Both the position numbers and the translations under genes were made by a program. The notes beneath the pieces were generated by a model that was not told the origin of the DNA, searched no databases, and saw nothing but the letters and a program-made list of their open reading frames with translations. This document shows positions 31,624 through 41,165 of a DNA stretch of 64,000 nt, piece by piece; within the stretch, counting starts at the first letter, position 1; every line of letters starts with the position of its first letter. The stretch covers positions 25,485 through 89,484 of the forward strand of contig NZ_JAEMTF010000008.1 of the NCBI RefSeq assembly GCF_016462415.1, written 5' to 3'. This DNA is from Williamsia sp. (GTDB lineage Bacteria > Actinomycetota > Actinomycetes > Mycobacteriales > Mycobacteriaceae).

Positions 31624-32859
31624 GTGTCCGACATCCCGTCCGATGACGCCGTCGCCGTCGCCGCCGAGAGGGTCGGTGTGTCCGTGCCCATCGGTGCCGG
31701 CATCGTCTCGGCCATCGTCGGCTTCACCAGCTCGTTCACCGTCGTGCTGGCCGGTCTGCGCGCCGTGGGCGCGTCACCGGCGCAGGCCGCGTCAGGGCTG
31801 CTCGCGGTGTGTCTGCTGCAGGCCGTCGGGATGATCGTCCTGTCGCTGCGACACCGGATCCCGGTGGTCCTCGCGTGGTCCACCCCGGGCGCCGCCCTGT
31901 TGGCGACGACGGGAGCGGTCGCCGGCGGTTGGCCCGCCGCGGTCGGGGCGTTCGTGGTCGTCGGGGTGCTCATCGTGATCACCGGACTGTGGTCGGGATT
32001 GGCGGACCTCATCGGCCGGATCCCGATGCCGGTGGCCCAGGCGATGCTGGCCGGGGTGCTGCTTCCGCTGTGTCTCGCACCGGTGACCGCCCTGGCCCAC
32101 GACCCGGTGGTGATCGCGCCGATCCTGCTGAGCTGGCTGGTGCTGCTGCGATACGCCCCACGCTGGGCGGTCCCCGGCGCGTTCGCTGTCGCCGCGGTGG
32201 TCATCGTGGTGGCGGTGATCCGGGCGGGCTCGCACGTCGACGCGGCGTCACTGGTGCCGCAGCCGGTCTGGACCACGCCGCACTGGACGTTCCAGGCCGT
32301 GACCGGGTTGGCCATCCCGCTCTACATCGTGACCATGGCCGCGCAGAACGTCCCCGGCGTCGCGATCATGACCTCGTTCGGCTACCGCGTGCCCTGGCGC
32401 GCGTCGATGTCGGTGACCGGGGTCGGGACGGTCTTCGGCGCCGGACTCGGTGGGCACGTCATCAATCTCGCGGCGATCAGCGCCGCGTTGGCCGCGGGTC
32501 CCCAGGCCGACCCCGACCGGGAGCGTCGCTGGGTCGCTGCGGTCGCGGCCGGCGTCAGCTACCTCGTGCTCGGGGCCGCCTCCGCCGCCATGGCCACGCT
32601 CGTCGTCCTCGCGCCGGACGGGGTGGTGCAGGCCGTGGCCGGGGTGGCGCTCCTGGCGACCCTGGGGTCTGCGATCGCGGCCGCGGTGGGGTCCGACGTT
32701 GGGTCGGTGCACCACCGGACGGCTGCCGTCGCGACGTTCGTCGTGGCTGCGTCGGGTACGGCGTTCGCCGGTATCGGGTCGGCGTTCTGGGCGTTGGTGG
32801 TCGGCATCGTCGTCTATGTGGTCCTGCGACCACGCGGGGCCGCCACCTCAGACCACTAG
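31624..32859 (+). CDS. benE: Benzoate/H+ symporter BenE family transporter
   Basis: VGFTSSFTVVLAGLRAVGASPAQAASGL, AAQNVPGVAIMTSFGYR; divergent from XRE regulator. Confidence 0.85.
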   Translation: MSDIPSDDAVAVAAERVGVSVPIGAGIVSAIVGFTSSFTVVLAGLRAVGASPAQAASGLLAVCLLQAVGMIVLSLRHRIPVVLAWSTPGAALLATTGAVAGGWPAAVGAFVVVGVLIVITGLWSGLADLIGRIPMPVAQAMLAGVLLPLCLAPVTALAHDPVVIAPILLSWLVLLRYAPRWAVPGAFAVAAVVIVVAVIRAGSHVDAASLVPQPVWTTPHWTFQAVTGLAIPLYIVTMAAQNVPGVAIMTSFGYRVPWRASMSVTGVGTVFGAGLGGHVINLAAISAALAAGPQADPDRERRWVAAVAAGVSYLVLGAASAAMATLVVLAPDGVVQAVAGVALLATLGSAIAAAVGSDVGSVHHRTAAVATFVVAASGTAFAGIGSAFWALVVGIVVYVVLRPRGAATSDH

Positions 32860-32903
32860 GCTCGGCAGCGACCCGACCGTCTGATCACCGAGGAGCGTGC
32901 GCG

Positions 32904-33407
32904 ATGGCCACCCACACCCTGGAACCGTTCGAACTGGACTTCTTCGACTCCGCCCCGATCGCCTACCGGTTCAGCGTCGACCTACCCATCTCCCCGTCGG
33001 GCGCGTGGGCCGAGTTCAGCAGGCAGAACACGCTCGACTGGTGCCGACTGATCAAGAAGATCACCTTCACCTCCGATGCCCCCTACGGTGTCGGGACCAC
33101 CCGCTCGGCCGTCCTGGCCCCCGGCGGCCTACACCTGTCGGAGTACTTCTTCGACTGGACCGAGGATCCCGGTGCCGGCCGCTACCGCAACGCTTTTCGC
33201 GTCGTCGAGTCCAACGTCCCGAGCCTGCGACGGTTCGGTGAGATGACCGAGATCGTCCCCGCCGAGCACGGCAGTCGACTCACCTGGGCCTTCGGCATCG
33301 AGCTGTCGGGCCCGGCGGCCAAGCTGCCCGGCTCGTCAGCGGCGGCCGCACCCCTGCTGTCGACCCTGCGCACCGACACCGTCAAGCACTTCTCCGACCT
33401 GTCCTGA
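32904..33407 (+). CDS. SRPBCC (polyketide cyclase-like) protein
   Basis: SRPBCC-like fold signature: FSVDLPISPSGAWAEFSRQNTLDWCRLIKKITFTSDAPYGVGTTR. Confidence 0.75.
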   Translation: MATHTLEPFELDFFDSAPIAYRFSVDLPISPSGAWAEFSRQNTLDWCRLIKKITFTSDAPYGVGTTRSAVLAPGGLHLSEYFFDWTEDPGAGRYRNAFRVVESNVPSLRRFGEMTEIVPAEHGSRLTWAFGIELSGPAAKLPGSSAAAAPLLSTLRTDTVKHFSDLS

Positions 33408-33417
33408 GGGGGACGGC

Positions 33418-34680
33418 TCAGTCGTCGAGCAGTCGGCTGTGTACGCGGCCGCGTCGGATCAGCGCGGCCGCGCCGAGCAATGACGCGACCATCGAGCTGA
33501 GCAGAACCGCGGCCTTGGCGAGTTCGGCCTCGGCGGGGTCGAGCGCGAGGTCGGCGATGAGCAGGCTCACGGTGAAGCCGATACCGCCCAGGATGGCCAC
33601 GGCGAGAAGGTCTCTGGTGAAGAAGCCCGCCGGTTTCCGGGCGATGCGCAGCCGGATGATGATCCAACTGGTGCCGAAGATCCCGATGGTCTTGCCGACC
33701 ACCAGTCCGACCATGATGCCGATCGCGATGCGGTCGGTGAACATCGTGCCGACCACGGATCCGCTGATGGGGACACCGGCGGCGAACAGCGCGAACAGCG
33801 GTACGCAGATCGCGGCCGAGATCGGTTGCAGCCGGTGCTCGAGCCGCGAGCCGGGAGCGCACTCCTCGCCCGGATCGGCTCGCACGCGGGTCAGCAACCC
33901 CAATGCCACGCCCGCGATGGTCGCGTGGATCCCGGCGTTGTAGACCGCCACCCACGTGACGATCGCCAGAGGGACGTAGACGAAGTACGACGTGATCCGT
34001 CGGCGTTGGCAGTACCAGTAGAGGACCATCGCCGCGGCGCCGATCGCCAGGGCGCCGAGATTCAGGGACTCACTGAACACGACGGCGATGATGGCGATGG
34101 CGATGAGGTCGTCGACGACGGCCAACGCGAGGAGGAACACCCGCGCACTCGATGGGATCCGTGATCCGACGAGGGCGAGCACACCGAGGGCGAAGGCGAT
34201 GTCGGTCGCCGCGGGGATTGCCCACGCCTTCTCGATACCTGGCGTGCCCCAGCCGATCGCCAGGCAGATCACGATCGGCACGATCACGCCGCCGACCGCC
34301 GCTGCCACCGGCAGAACGGCCTGCTTGGCCGTCGAGAGCTCACCGAGCACGATCTCGCGTTTGAGTTCGAGGCCCGCGACGAAGAAGAACACCGCGAGCA
34401 GCCCTTCCTGCGCCCAGTGTCCGATGGTCAGATCGAGGTTCAGCACGTCGGTGCCCACGTGGGTGTCGCGGACGGACAGGTAGGCGTCGGACAACGGAGA
34501 GTTCGCCCAGATGAGTGCGACGGCGGCGGCCGCGAGGAGGACGATCCCGCCGAAGGTCTCCGTGCGCAGATAGCGCACGAACTCGGTGGGAGACGGCGGC
34601 GAGATCTTCGGGGCGTTGATGAGAGGATCCTTCGGGTCGTGGGTCGACGAAACTGTTGCCGACCAGACTTCCCGGCGCAC
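33418..34680 (-). CDS. nhaA: Na+/H+ antiporter NhaA
   Basis: FFFVAGLELKREIVLGELS, PAATDIAFALGVLALVGSRIPSSARVFLLALAVVDDLIAIAIIAVVFS. Confidence 0.95.
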   Translation of the reverse strand: MRREVWSATVSSTHDPKDPLINAPKISPPSPTEFVRYLRTETFGGIVLLAAAAVALIWANSPLSDAYLSVRDTHVGTDVLNLDLTIGHWAQEGLLAVFFFVAGLELKREIVLGELSTAKQAVLPVAAAVGGVIVPIVICLAIGWGTPGIEKAWAIPAATDIAFALGVLALVGSRIPSSARVFLLALAVVDDLIAIAIIAVVFSESLNLGALAIGAAAMVLYWYCQRRRITSYFVYVPLAIVTWVAVYNAGIHATIAGVALGLLTRVRADPGEECAPGSRLEHRLQPISAAICVPLFALFAAGVPISGSVVGTMFTDRIAIGIMVGLVVGKTIGIFGTSWIIIRLRIARKPAGFFTRDLLAVAILGGIGFTVSLLIADLALDPAEAELAKAAVLLSSMVASLLGAAALIRRGRVHSRLLDD

Positions 34681-34758
34681 CGGAGTCCACCTTAACGGTT
34701 CCTTGACGCCGAGGCGCAGTGGTCAACTCTCCCCTCCGGGGAGGGTAGGGTTCGGCGA

Positions 34759-36270
34759 GTGTCGTCATCCACCCTGACCCCGTCGAGCCCCGCGCAGGAC
34801 CAATCGGTTCTGGCAGCGCTCCGGTCCCCGAAACGCCTACGCACCGAGGTGCTCGCCGGACTCGTCGTCGCGCTCGCGTTGATCCCGGAGGCGATCTCGT
34901 TCTCGATCATCGCCGGCGTCGATCCGAAGATCGGCCTGTTCGCGTCATTCACCATGGCGGTGACCATCGCGATCGTCGGTGGACGCCCGGCGATGATCTC
35001 CGCGGCCACCGGGGCGGTCGCCCTCGTGGTCGCGCCGTTGGTGAAAGAGCACGGGCTCAACTATCTGATCGCGACGGTGATCCTGGCCGGGATACTGCAG
35101 ATCGTGTTGTCGCTGGTCGGCGTGGCCAAGCTGATGCGCTTCGTCCCGCGCAGCGTGATGGTCGGGTTCGTCAACGCACTCGCGATCCTGATCTTCATCT
35201 CGCAGCTCACCCACCTCATCGGCGTCCCGTGGCTGGTGTACCCGCTGGTCGCCGTCGGTATCGCGATCATGGTGTTCCTCCCCAGGGTGAGTTCGGTCGT
35301 CCCGGCTCCGTTGGTCGCCATCGTGCTGCTCACCGGCGCGACGATCGTCTTCGGATGGAACAACGTGCCCGACGTGGGTGACGAGGGCAAACTCCCGTCG
35401 AACCTGCCGTCGTTCCTGATCCCGGATGTGCCGTACACCTGGCACACGCTGTCGATCATCGCTCCGTACGCACTCACCATGGCGATCGTCGGGTTGCTCG
35501 AGTCGCTGATGACGGCCAAGTTCGTCGACGACATCACCGACACGCACTCCGACAAGACCCGTGAGAGCACCGGACAGGGCATCGCGAACATCGTGACCGG
35601 ATTCTTCGGCGGTCTCGGCGGATGCGCGATGATCGGTCAGACGATGATCAACGTGAAGGTGTCCGGCGCGCGTACCCGGATCTCGACGTTCCTCGCCGGG
35701 CTGTTCCTGTTGATCCTGGTGGTCGGGCTCGGCGACATCGTCGCGCTGATCCCGATGGCAGCGCTGGTCGCGGTGATGATCATGGTCTCCGTCGGCACGT
35801 TCGACTGGCACAGCATCACGCCGTCGACGCTGAAGCGGATGCCCAAGAGCGAGACGCTGGTCATGCTCGCGACCGTCGCGGTGACCGTTCCCACCGGGAA
35901 CCTCGCCTACGGGGTCGGAGCCGGAACACTCACCGCCATGGTGCTTTTCGCCCGTCGTGTCGCCCACATGACCGAAGTCGTCGACATCGCGCATCCCGAT
36001 GAGGACATCCGTGTCTACGCCGTGCGGGGCGAGCTCTTCTTCGCCTCCAGCAACGATCTGATCTACCAGTTCGACTATGTCGGCGATCCCGAGAACGTGG
36101 TGATCGACCTCAGCGACGCGCACGTGTGGGATGCCTCCACCGTCGCCACCCTCGATGCCATCACCGGGAAGTATGCGGCGAAGGGCAAGACGGTCAGCAT
36201 CATCGGTCTCGACGACCACAGCGCCGAGCGCCACGACCTCCTGAGCGGACAACTCGGTGCCGGACACTGA
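34759..36270 (+). CDS. SulP-family anion transporter with STAS domain
   Basis: LAGLVVALALIPEAISFSIIAGVDPKIGLFASF; C-terminal STAS-like segment. Confidence 0.92.
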   Translation: MSSSTLTPSSPAQDQSVLAALRSPKRLRTEVLAGLVVALALIPEAISFSIIAGVDPKIGLFASFTMAVTIAIVGGRPAMISAATGAVALVVAPLVKEHGLNYLIATVILAGILQIVLSLVGVAKLMRFVPRSVMVGFVNALAILIFISQLTHLIGVPWLVYPLVAVGIAIMVFLPRVSSVVPAPLVAIVLLTGATIVFGWNNVPDVGDEGKLPSNLPSFLIPDVPYTWHTLSIIAPYALTMAIVGLLESLMTAKFVDDITDTHSDKTRESTGQGIANIVTGFFGGLGGCAMIGQTMINVKVSGARTRISTFLAGLFLLILVVGLGDIVALIPMAALVAVMIMVSVGTFDWHSITPSTLKRMPKSETLVMLATVAVTVPTGNLAYGVGAGTLTAMVLFARRVAHMTEVVDIAHPDEDIRVYAVRGELFFASSNDLIYQFDYVGDPENVVIDLSDAHVWDASTVATLDAITGKYAAKGKTVSIIGLDDHSAERHDLLSGQLGAGH

Positions 36271-36673
36271 CAACACCGGGGCGCAACTGCAGATCGGCGA
36301 GGTGGCCGAGCGAACCGCGCTGTCGATCAAGACGATCCGACACTACGACGAGGTCGGACTCGTCGTACCGTCGGCGCGCTCGGCCGGCGGCTTCCGGCTC
36401 TACACCGCCGACGACATCGACCGACTCCTCGCGATCCGCCGCATGAAGCCGCTGGGCTTCACACTCGACGAGATGCGATCGCTTCTCGAATCCCTCGCCG
36501 CCCTCGACGACCCGGACGCTACGGCCGCCGAGAAAGCCGCGGCCACCGAGTATCTCGCCGAGTGTCACGCCCGGGCGACCCAGGCGTGCGCGAAGTTGAG
36601 CACCCAGCTCGACTACGCGCGTGAGCTGACAGCCCAGCTGTCCGAGTTCGCCCCTGACCGGGACGGACGCTGA
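36257..36673 (+). CDS. MerR-family regulator
   Basis: QIGEVAERTALSIKTIRHYDEVGLVVPSARSAGGFRLYTADDIDRL; overlaps SulP stop by 14 nt. Confidence 0.92.
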   Translation: MPDTDNTGAQLQIGEVAERTALSIKTIRHYDEVGLVVPSARSAGGFRLYTADDIDRLLAIRRMKPLGFTLDEMRSLLESLAALDDPDATAAEKAAATEYLAECHARATQACAKLSTQLDYARELTAQLSEFAPDRDGR

Positions 36674-36675
36674 GA

Positions 36676-37569
36676 TCAGTCGCGGTGCGCGGCCCGGTGT
36701 TCGGTCCCGGCGGTGAATTCGGTTGCTGCCCACGAGGACAAGAGACGTAGCGCCTGCTCGGACGACGATCCCGGGGCGGCCGCATAGATGGTCAGTGTGA
36801 GTCCGGGTTCGGCGGCCATCTCGAGGCCCTCGTAGGCCAGGGTCATCTCGCCGACCACCCGGTGGTGGAAGGTCTTGGAGCCGGTACCGTGGTGGCGGAC
36901 ATCGTGCCTGCCCCACTGCCGACGGAAATCGTCACTGCGGGTCGACAATTCGCCGATGAGGTCGTGGAGTTCCTTGTTGTGCGGGTCGCGGGCTGCCTCG
37001 GTGCGCAGGATCGACACCGTGACCTCGGCGAACAGGTCCCAGTCCGGGTAGAAGGTGACCGCCCGCTCGTCGAGAAAGGTGTAGCGCGCGATGTTCGGCG
37101 GCTGCCCCGGCATGTCGAACACCTCGTCGTAGAAGGCTCGCGCGAGCGGATTGACCGCGAGGACGTCCATGCGCCCGTTGCGGACGAACGCCGGTCCGGC
37201 GGTGATCGCGTCCAACGTCCACTGCAGAGTCTCGTGCGCCCTCCATGACGTCGTGGAGCGGCGGCGGGGCGGGCGGGCGACCGGACTGGCCGCGTGGGCG
37301 AGGTCGAACAGGTGGGCGCGTTCGGCGTCGTCGAGGAGCAGTGCACGCGCCAGTGCGTCGAGGATCTCCGGGGATGCGCCGCTGATCGAGCCGCGTTCCA
37401 GGCGTGTGTAGTACTCCACGCTGACCCCGGCCAGCACGGCCACCTCACTGCGACGCAGTCCGTCGACCCGACGGTTCGTCCCGGCGGGGAGCCCGACCAC
37501 CTCGGGCGAGATCTTGGCTCGGCGCGAGGTCAGGAAATCCCGCACCTCCGCCTTGTTGTCGACGCCCAT
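36676..37569 (-). CDS. XRE/MmyB-like helix-turn-helix regulator
   Basis: RVDGLRRSEVAVLAGVSVEYYTRLERGSISGASPEILDALARALLLDDAERAHLFDLA. Confidence 0.92.
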   Translation of the reverse strand: MGVDNKAEVRDFLTSRRAKISPEVVGLPAGTNRRVDGLRRSEVAVLAGVSVEYYTRLERGSISGASPEILDALARALLLDDAERAHLFDLAHAASPVARPPRRRSTTSWRAHETLQWTLDAITAGPAFVRNGRMDVLAVNPLARAFYDEVFDMPGQPPNIARYTFLDERAVTFYPDWDLFAEVTVSILRTEAARDPHNKELHDLIGELSTRSDDFRRQWGRHDVRHHGTGSKTFHHRVVGEMTLAYEGLEMAAEPGLTLTIYAAAPGSSSEQALRLLSSWAATEFTAGTEHRAAHRD

Positions 37570-37669
37570 ACTGCGACGGTAGTCGGGGATCCGCGGTGGT
37601 GGGGGTCCCTGTGCGTGCCTCCATCGAGGAGGACTCCCGCACGCGCGCATCAGGTGCTGTGGTGGGGAC

Positions 37670-38437
37670 ATGACAGATCATCAGTTCGCAGACCGCGTCG
37701 TGTTCATCACCGGCGCCGGTACCGGTATCGGTCGGGCAACGGCCGTCGCGTTCGCCGAGCAGGGGGCATCGGTGGTGTGCACCGGCGTCGACGACGGGTC
37801 GACGGAGGAGACGGCCGACCTCGTTCGTGGTGCGGGCGGACGGGCCCTGTCGGTGCACTGCGACGTGACCGATGCCGAGTCGATCGCGAGCGCACTCAGG
37901 GCGACCGTCGACGAGTTCGGTCGCCTCGACATCGCGTTCAACAACGCCGGAGTCGAGCAGCCGGTGACCGCCCTGGCCGACATCACCGACGCCGACTTCG
38001 ACCGTGTCATCGACGTGGACCTCCGCGGCACGTTCTTGTCCATGAAGCACGAGATCCCTCTGATGCTCGCGAATGGTGGCGGCGCGATCGTCAACACCGC
38101 CTCGGGCGCCGGGGTGATCGGGATCCGTGGTCAGAGCGCCTATGCCGCAGCCAAACACGGGATGCTGGGGATGACGAAGTCCGCCGCCCTCGACTACGCC
38201 GATCAGGGGGTACGGATCAACGCGATCTGCCCGGGCATCATCGACACCCCCATGATGGACCGGTTCTCCGGCGGCACCCCCGAGGGACGGGCGCGGGTGA
38301 TCGCCCAGGAGCCCATCGGCCGCATGGGCAGGCCCGAAGAGATCGCCTCCGCGGTGCTCTGGCTGTGTTCGCCGCTCGCTGCCTTCACCATCGGGCACGC
38401 GATGGTGGTCGACGGCGGCCAGACCGTGGGGTTGTAG
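37670..38437 (+). CDS. Short-chain dehydrogenase/reductase (glucose-1-dehydrogenase-like)
   Basis: [66 protein letters not shown]. Confidence 0.95.
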   Translation: MTDHQFADRVVFITGAGTGIGRATAVAFAEQGASVVCTGVDDGSTEETADLVRGAGGRALSVHCDVTDAESIASALRATVDEFGRLDIAFNNAGVEQPVTALADITDADFDRVIDVDLRGTFLSMKHEIPLMLANGGGAIVNTASGAGVIGIRGQSAYAAAKHGMLGMTKSAALDYADQGVRINAICPGIIDTPMMDRFSGGTPEGRARVIAQEPIGRMGRPEEIASAVLWLCSPLAAFTIGHAMVVDGGQTVGL

Positions 38438-38439
38438 GC

Positions 38440-38731
38440 ATGCGGGCCGGCGGATCTGCCGCCGTTCTTGCCGCTGTGTTCGCGGTCGGCGCGTGCGCGT
38501 CCGGATCTGGATCCGATGTCGCGCTACCCGACCCGACGAGCCCGAGCACGTTGACGCCCGCCGCCGGCGAATCTCGAACATGCACGAACGCAGACGCATC
38601 CACCACCCCGATCCGCATCCGCTTCGGAGCGACAGCGCTGACGGGGTCATCTCGGGCGGTTCACCGACACCGACGGTGTCGTGGCCGCGGCGACCGGCGC
38701 GGTCACCGTGACCATCGAGCTCGACTGCTGA
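38440..38731 (+). pseudogene. Small lipoprotein-like ORF disrupted by an apparent single-nt frameshift near 38640-38662
   Basis: MRAGGSAAVLAAVFAVGACASGSGSDVALPDP... lipobox-like start; C-terminal TDTDGVVAAATGAVTVTIELDC* continues in the +1 frame. Confidence 0.6.
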
Positions 38732-38759
38732 CCCACGTCAGCAGCCGAGCTCGGCGCCA

Positions 38760-40733
38760 CTACTTCTTCTTGCGGATGTTCTCGAAGACGGTCGGGTCGA
38801 CCAGGGTCGAGGTGTCCCCGAGCTCGCGTCCCTCGGCGACGTCCTTGAGGAGTCGGCGCATGATCTTGCCGCTGCGGGTCTTCGGCAGCTCCGGCACCAC
38901 GTAGATCTCACGCGGCTTGGCGATCGGCGAGATGTCCTTCGACACCTGGTCTTTGAGCTCCTTGATGAGGGCGTCGCCGGTGTCGACGGTGCTGCCGCGC
39001 AGGATGACGAACGCGACGATGCCCTGTCCGGTGGTCTCGTCGGCGGCACCGATCACCGCTGCCTCGGCCACCCCGTGGTGGTTGACCAATGCGGACTCCA
39101 CCTCGGAGGTGGAGATGCGGTGACCGGAGATGTTCATGACGTCGTCGATGCGGCCGAGCACCCAGAGGGCGCCGTCTTCGTCGTACCGTGCGCCGTCACC
39201 GGCGAAGTACCATCCCTGCGCCGCGAACCGCGACCAGTAGGTGTCCTTGTAGCGCTCGTTGTCGCGCCAGATACCGCGCAGCATCGCGGGCCACGGCTTG
39301 TCGATGACCAGGTAGCCCTGTTCGCCCTGGGCGACCTCGTTGGCGTCGTCGTCGACGATCTTGGCGCTGATGCCGGGCAGCGGCTTCATGGCCGAACCGG
39401 GCTTGGTGGCCGTCACGCCGGGCAGCGGCGACACCATCATCCCGCCGGTCTCGGTCTGCCACCACGTGTCGACGATCGGCGCCGAGTCCGCACCGAGGAC
39501 CTCGCGGTACCACCGCCAGGCCTCGGGGTTGATCGGCTCGCCGACACTGCCGAGCAGGCGCAGCGACGACAGGTCGTGTGCGTCGGGGATCTCGCGACCC
39601 CACTTCATGAACGTGCGGATCAGCGTTGGCGCGATGTAATACGTTGTCACGCCGTAGGACTCGATGATCTCGAAGTGCCGGTGCTCGTTGGGCGAGTTCG
39701 GGGTGCCCTCGTAGATGATCTCGGTGGCGCCGTTGGAGAGCGGGCCGTAGACGAGGTAGCTGTGCCCGGTGACCCAGCCGATGTCGGCACCACACCAGAA
39801 CACGTCGGACTCGGGTCGGTGATCGAACACGTTGTGGAAGGTGGAGCTGACCTGCGTCAGGTAGCCGCCCGAGGTGTGCAGGATGCCCTTCGGCTTGCCC
39901 GTGGTGCCCGAGGTGTAGAGCAGGAACAGCGGGTGCTCGGCGTCGAATGCGGTGTAGGCGTGCGAGTCCGACGCGTTGGCGACCGTCTCGTGCCACCACA
40001 CGTCGCGGCCGTCGACCCAGTTGAGGTCGGGGTCGTGGCCGGTGCGCTTGACCACCAGGACCTTCTCGACCGATTTCGCGGCGTCGTCCCCGGTGCCCAG
40101 GGCCGAGTCGACGGCCTCCTTGAGTGGCGCGGGCTGACCGCGACGGAACTGTCCGTCGGTGGTGACGACGAGCTTGGCCTCGGCGTCGTCGACGCGGGAG
40201 CGCAGAGCGCCCGCGGAGAACCCGGCGAAGACCACCGAGTGCGGCAGGCCGAGACGTGCGCACGCCAGGATCGTCACGATGGCCTCGGGGACCATCGGCA
40301 TGTAGACCGCGACGCGGTCGCCGGCGACGAGACCGAGTGAGGTGAAGTAGTTCGCGGCGCGGCTGACCTCGGTGAGCAGGTCGGAATAGGTGATGTCACG
40401 GCTGTCGCCGGGCTCGCCCACCCAGTGGATGGCGACCCGGTCGCCGTTACCGGCGTCGACGTGACGGTCCACGCAGTTGGCGGCCACGTTGAGCCTGCCG
40501 CCGACGAACCACTTCGCGAACGGCGCGTCGGTCCAGTCGAGGGTGTCGGTGAAGTCGGTGTCCCACTGGAGTCGGCGGGCCTCCTTGGCCCAGTACGCGA
40601 GCCGGTCTCGCTCGGCCTCGTCGTAGAGATCGGCCGTGGCGACCGCATTCTTCGCGAACTCCGGGGGCGGGGGATAGGCCGATGGAACGTCGCCCTGCGA
40701 GCCTTGCGTGGACTGCCCTGTGGCACTCGACAT
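38760..40733 (-). CDS. acs: Acetyl-CoA synthetase
   Basis: LLYTSGTTGKPKGILHTSGGYL, SVGEPINPEAWRWY, PKTRSGKIMRRLLKDVAEG. Confidence 0.97.
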   Translation of the reverse strand: MSSATGQSTQGSQGDVPSAYPPPPEFAKNAVATADLYDEAERDRLAYWAKEARRLQWDTDFTDTLDWTDAPFAKWFVGGRLNVAANCVDRHVDAGNGDRVAIHWVGEPGDSRDITYSDLLTEVSRAANYFTSLGLVAGDRVAVYMPMVPEAIVTILACARLGLPHSVVFAGFSAGALRSRVDDAEAKLVVTTDGQFRRGQPAPLKEAVDSALGTGDDAAKSVEKVLVVKRTGHDPDLNWVDGRDVWWHETVANASDSHAYTAFDAEHPLFLLYTSGTTGKPKGILHTSGGYLTQVSSTFHNVFDHRPESDVFWCGADIGWVTGHSYLVYGPLSNGATEIIYEGTPNSPNEHRHFEIIESYGVTTYYIAPTLIRTFMKWGREIPDAHDLSSLRLLGSVGEPINPEAWRWYREVLGADSAPIVDTWWQTETGGMMVSPLPGVTATKPGSAMKPLPGISAKIVDDDANEVAQGEQGYLVIDKPWPAMLRGIWRDNERYKDTYWSRFAAQGWYFAGDGARYDEDGALWVLGRIDDVMNISGHRISTSEVESALVNHHGVAEAAVIGAADETTGQGIVAFVILRGSTVDTGDALIKELKDQVSKDISPIAKPREIYVVPELPKTRSGKIMRRLLKDVAEGRELGDTSTLVDPTVFENIRKKK

Positions 40734-40889
40734 GGTGGATCAATCACCCTTTCTGAGGCCGCTCGTCGCGGGTGAGGCGCGAACGGCGGAGATTCCTTCG
40801 GTACGGGTCGCGCACCGCTCATCATTGTCGGCGGACCGCGGACGACACGCGTGGATGCGCCCACCATGATCGGATGCGGCCGCCTCCAT

Positions 40890-40905
40890 GGTGAGCGTAG
40901 TCACG
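40890..40905. promoter_or_regulatory. Putative CRP-type site upstream of acs
   Basis: GGTGA-GCGTAG-TCACG matches the GTGA-N6-TCAC core. Confidence 0.45.
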
Positions 40906-41165
40906 TTGGATTCCCGTTGCAGCGACATCTCTGTCCGAAAGGTCGCAATTCCTACCAATCGTTACGTGTACTGGCCAACGAATATCTCACTCAGCGAGAC
41001 GCGGCTCAGAGAGGTGAGTAATGTCCTCGGAGGTTCGAGCCCCGGTTAGCGACATTCACGAAATGTTGCCGACGTGTTTCGGATCTCCGTTCGCGGGGTG
41101 GGTGTGAGGTCACACAACGTTCGATGCCGGTAATCCCGAGTGTCGAACGACGTCGATGAGAAGGA

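Noticed and set aside
34945-36330. 461-aa minus-strand ORF opposite the SulP gene
   Set aside because: Antisense shadow (D/H/R-rich, no motifs) of a well-supported transporter
39075-40340. 421-aa plus-strand ORF opposite acs
   Set aside because: Antisense shadow ORF with no recognisable family
41101-41116. GTGTGAGGTCACAC dyad upstream of dppA as a CRP site
   Set aside because: Half sites are separated by 2 nt, not the 6-nt spacing needed for CRP/GlxR
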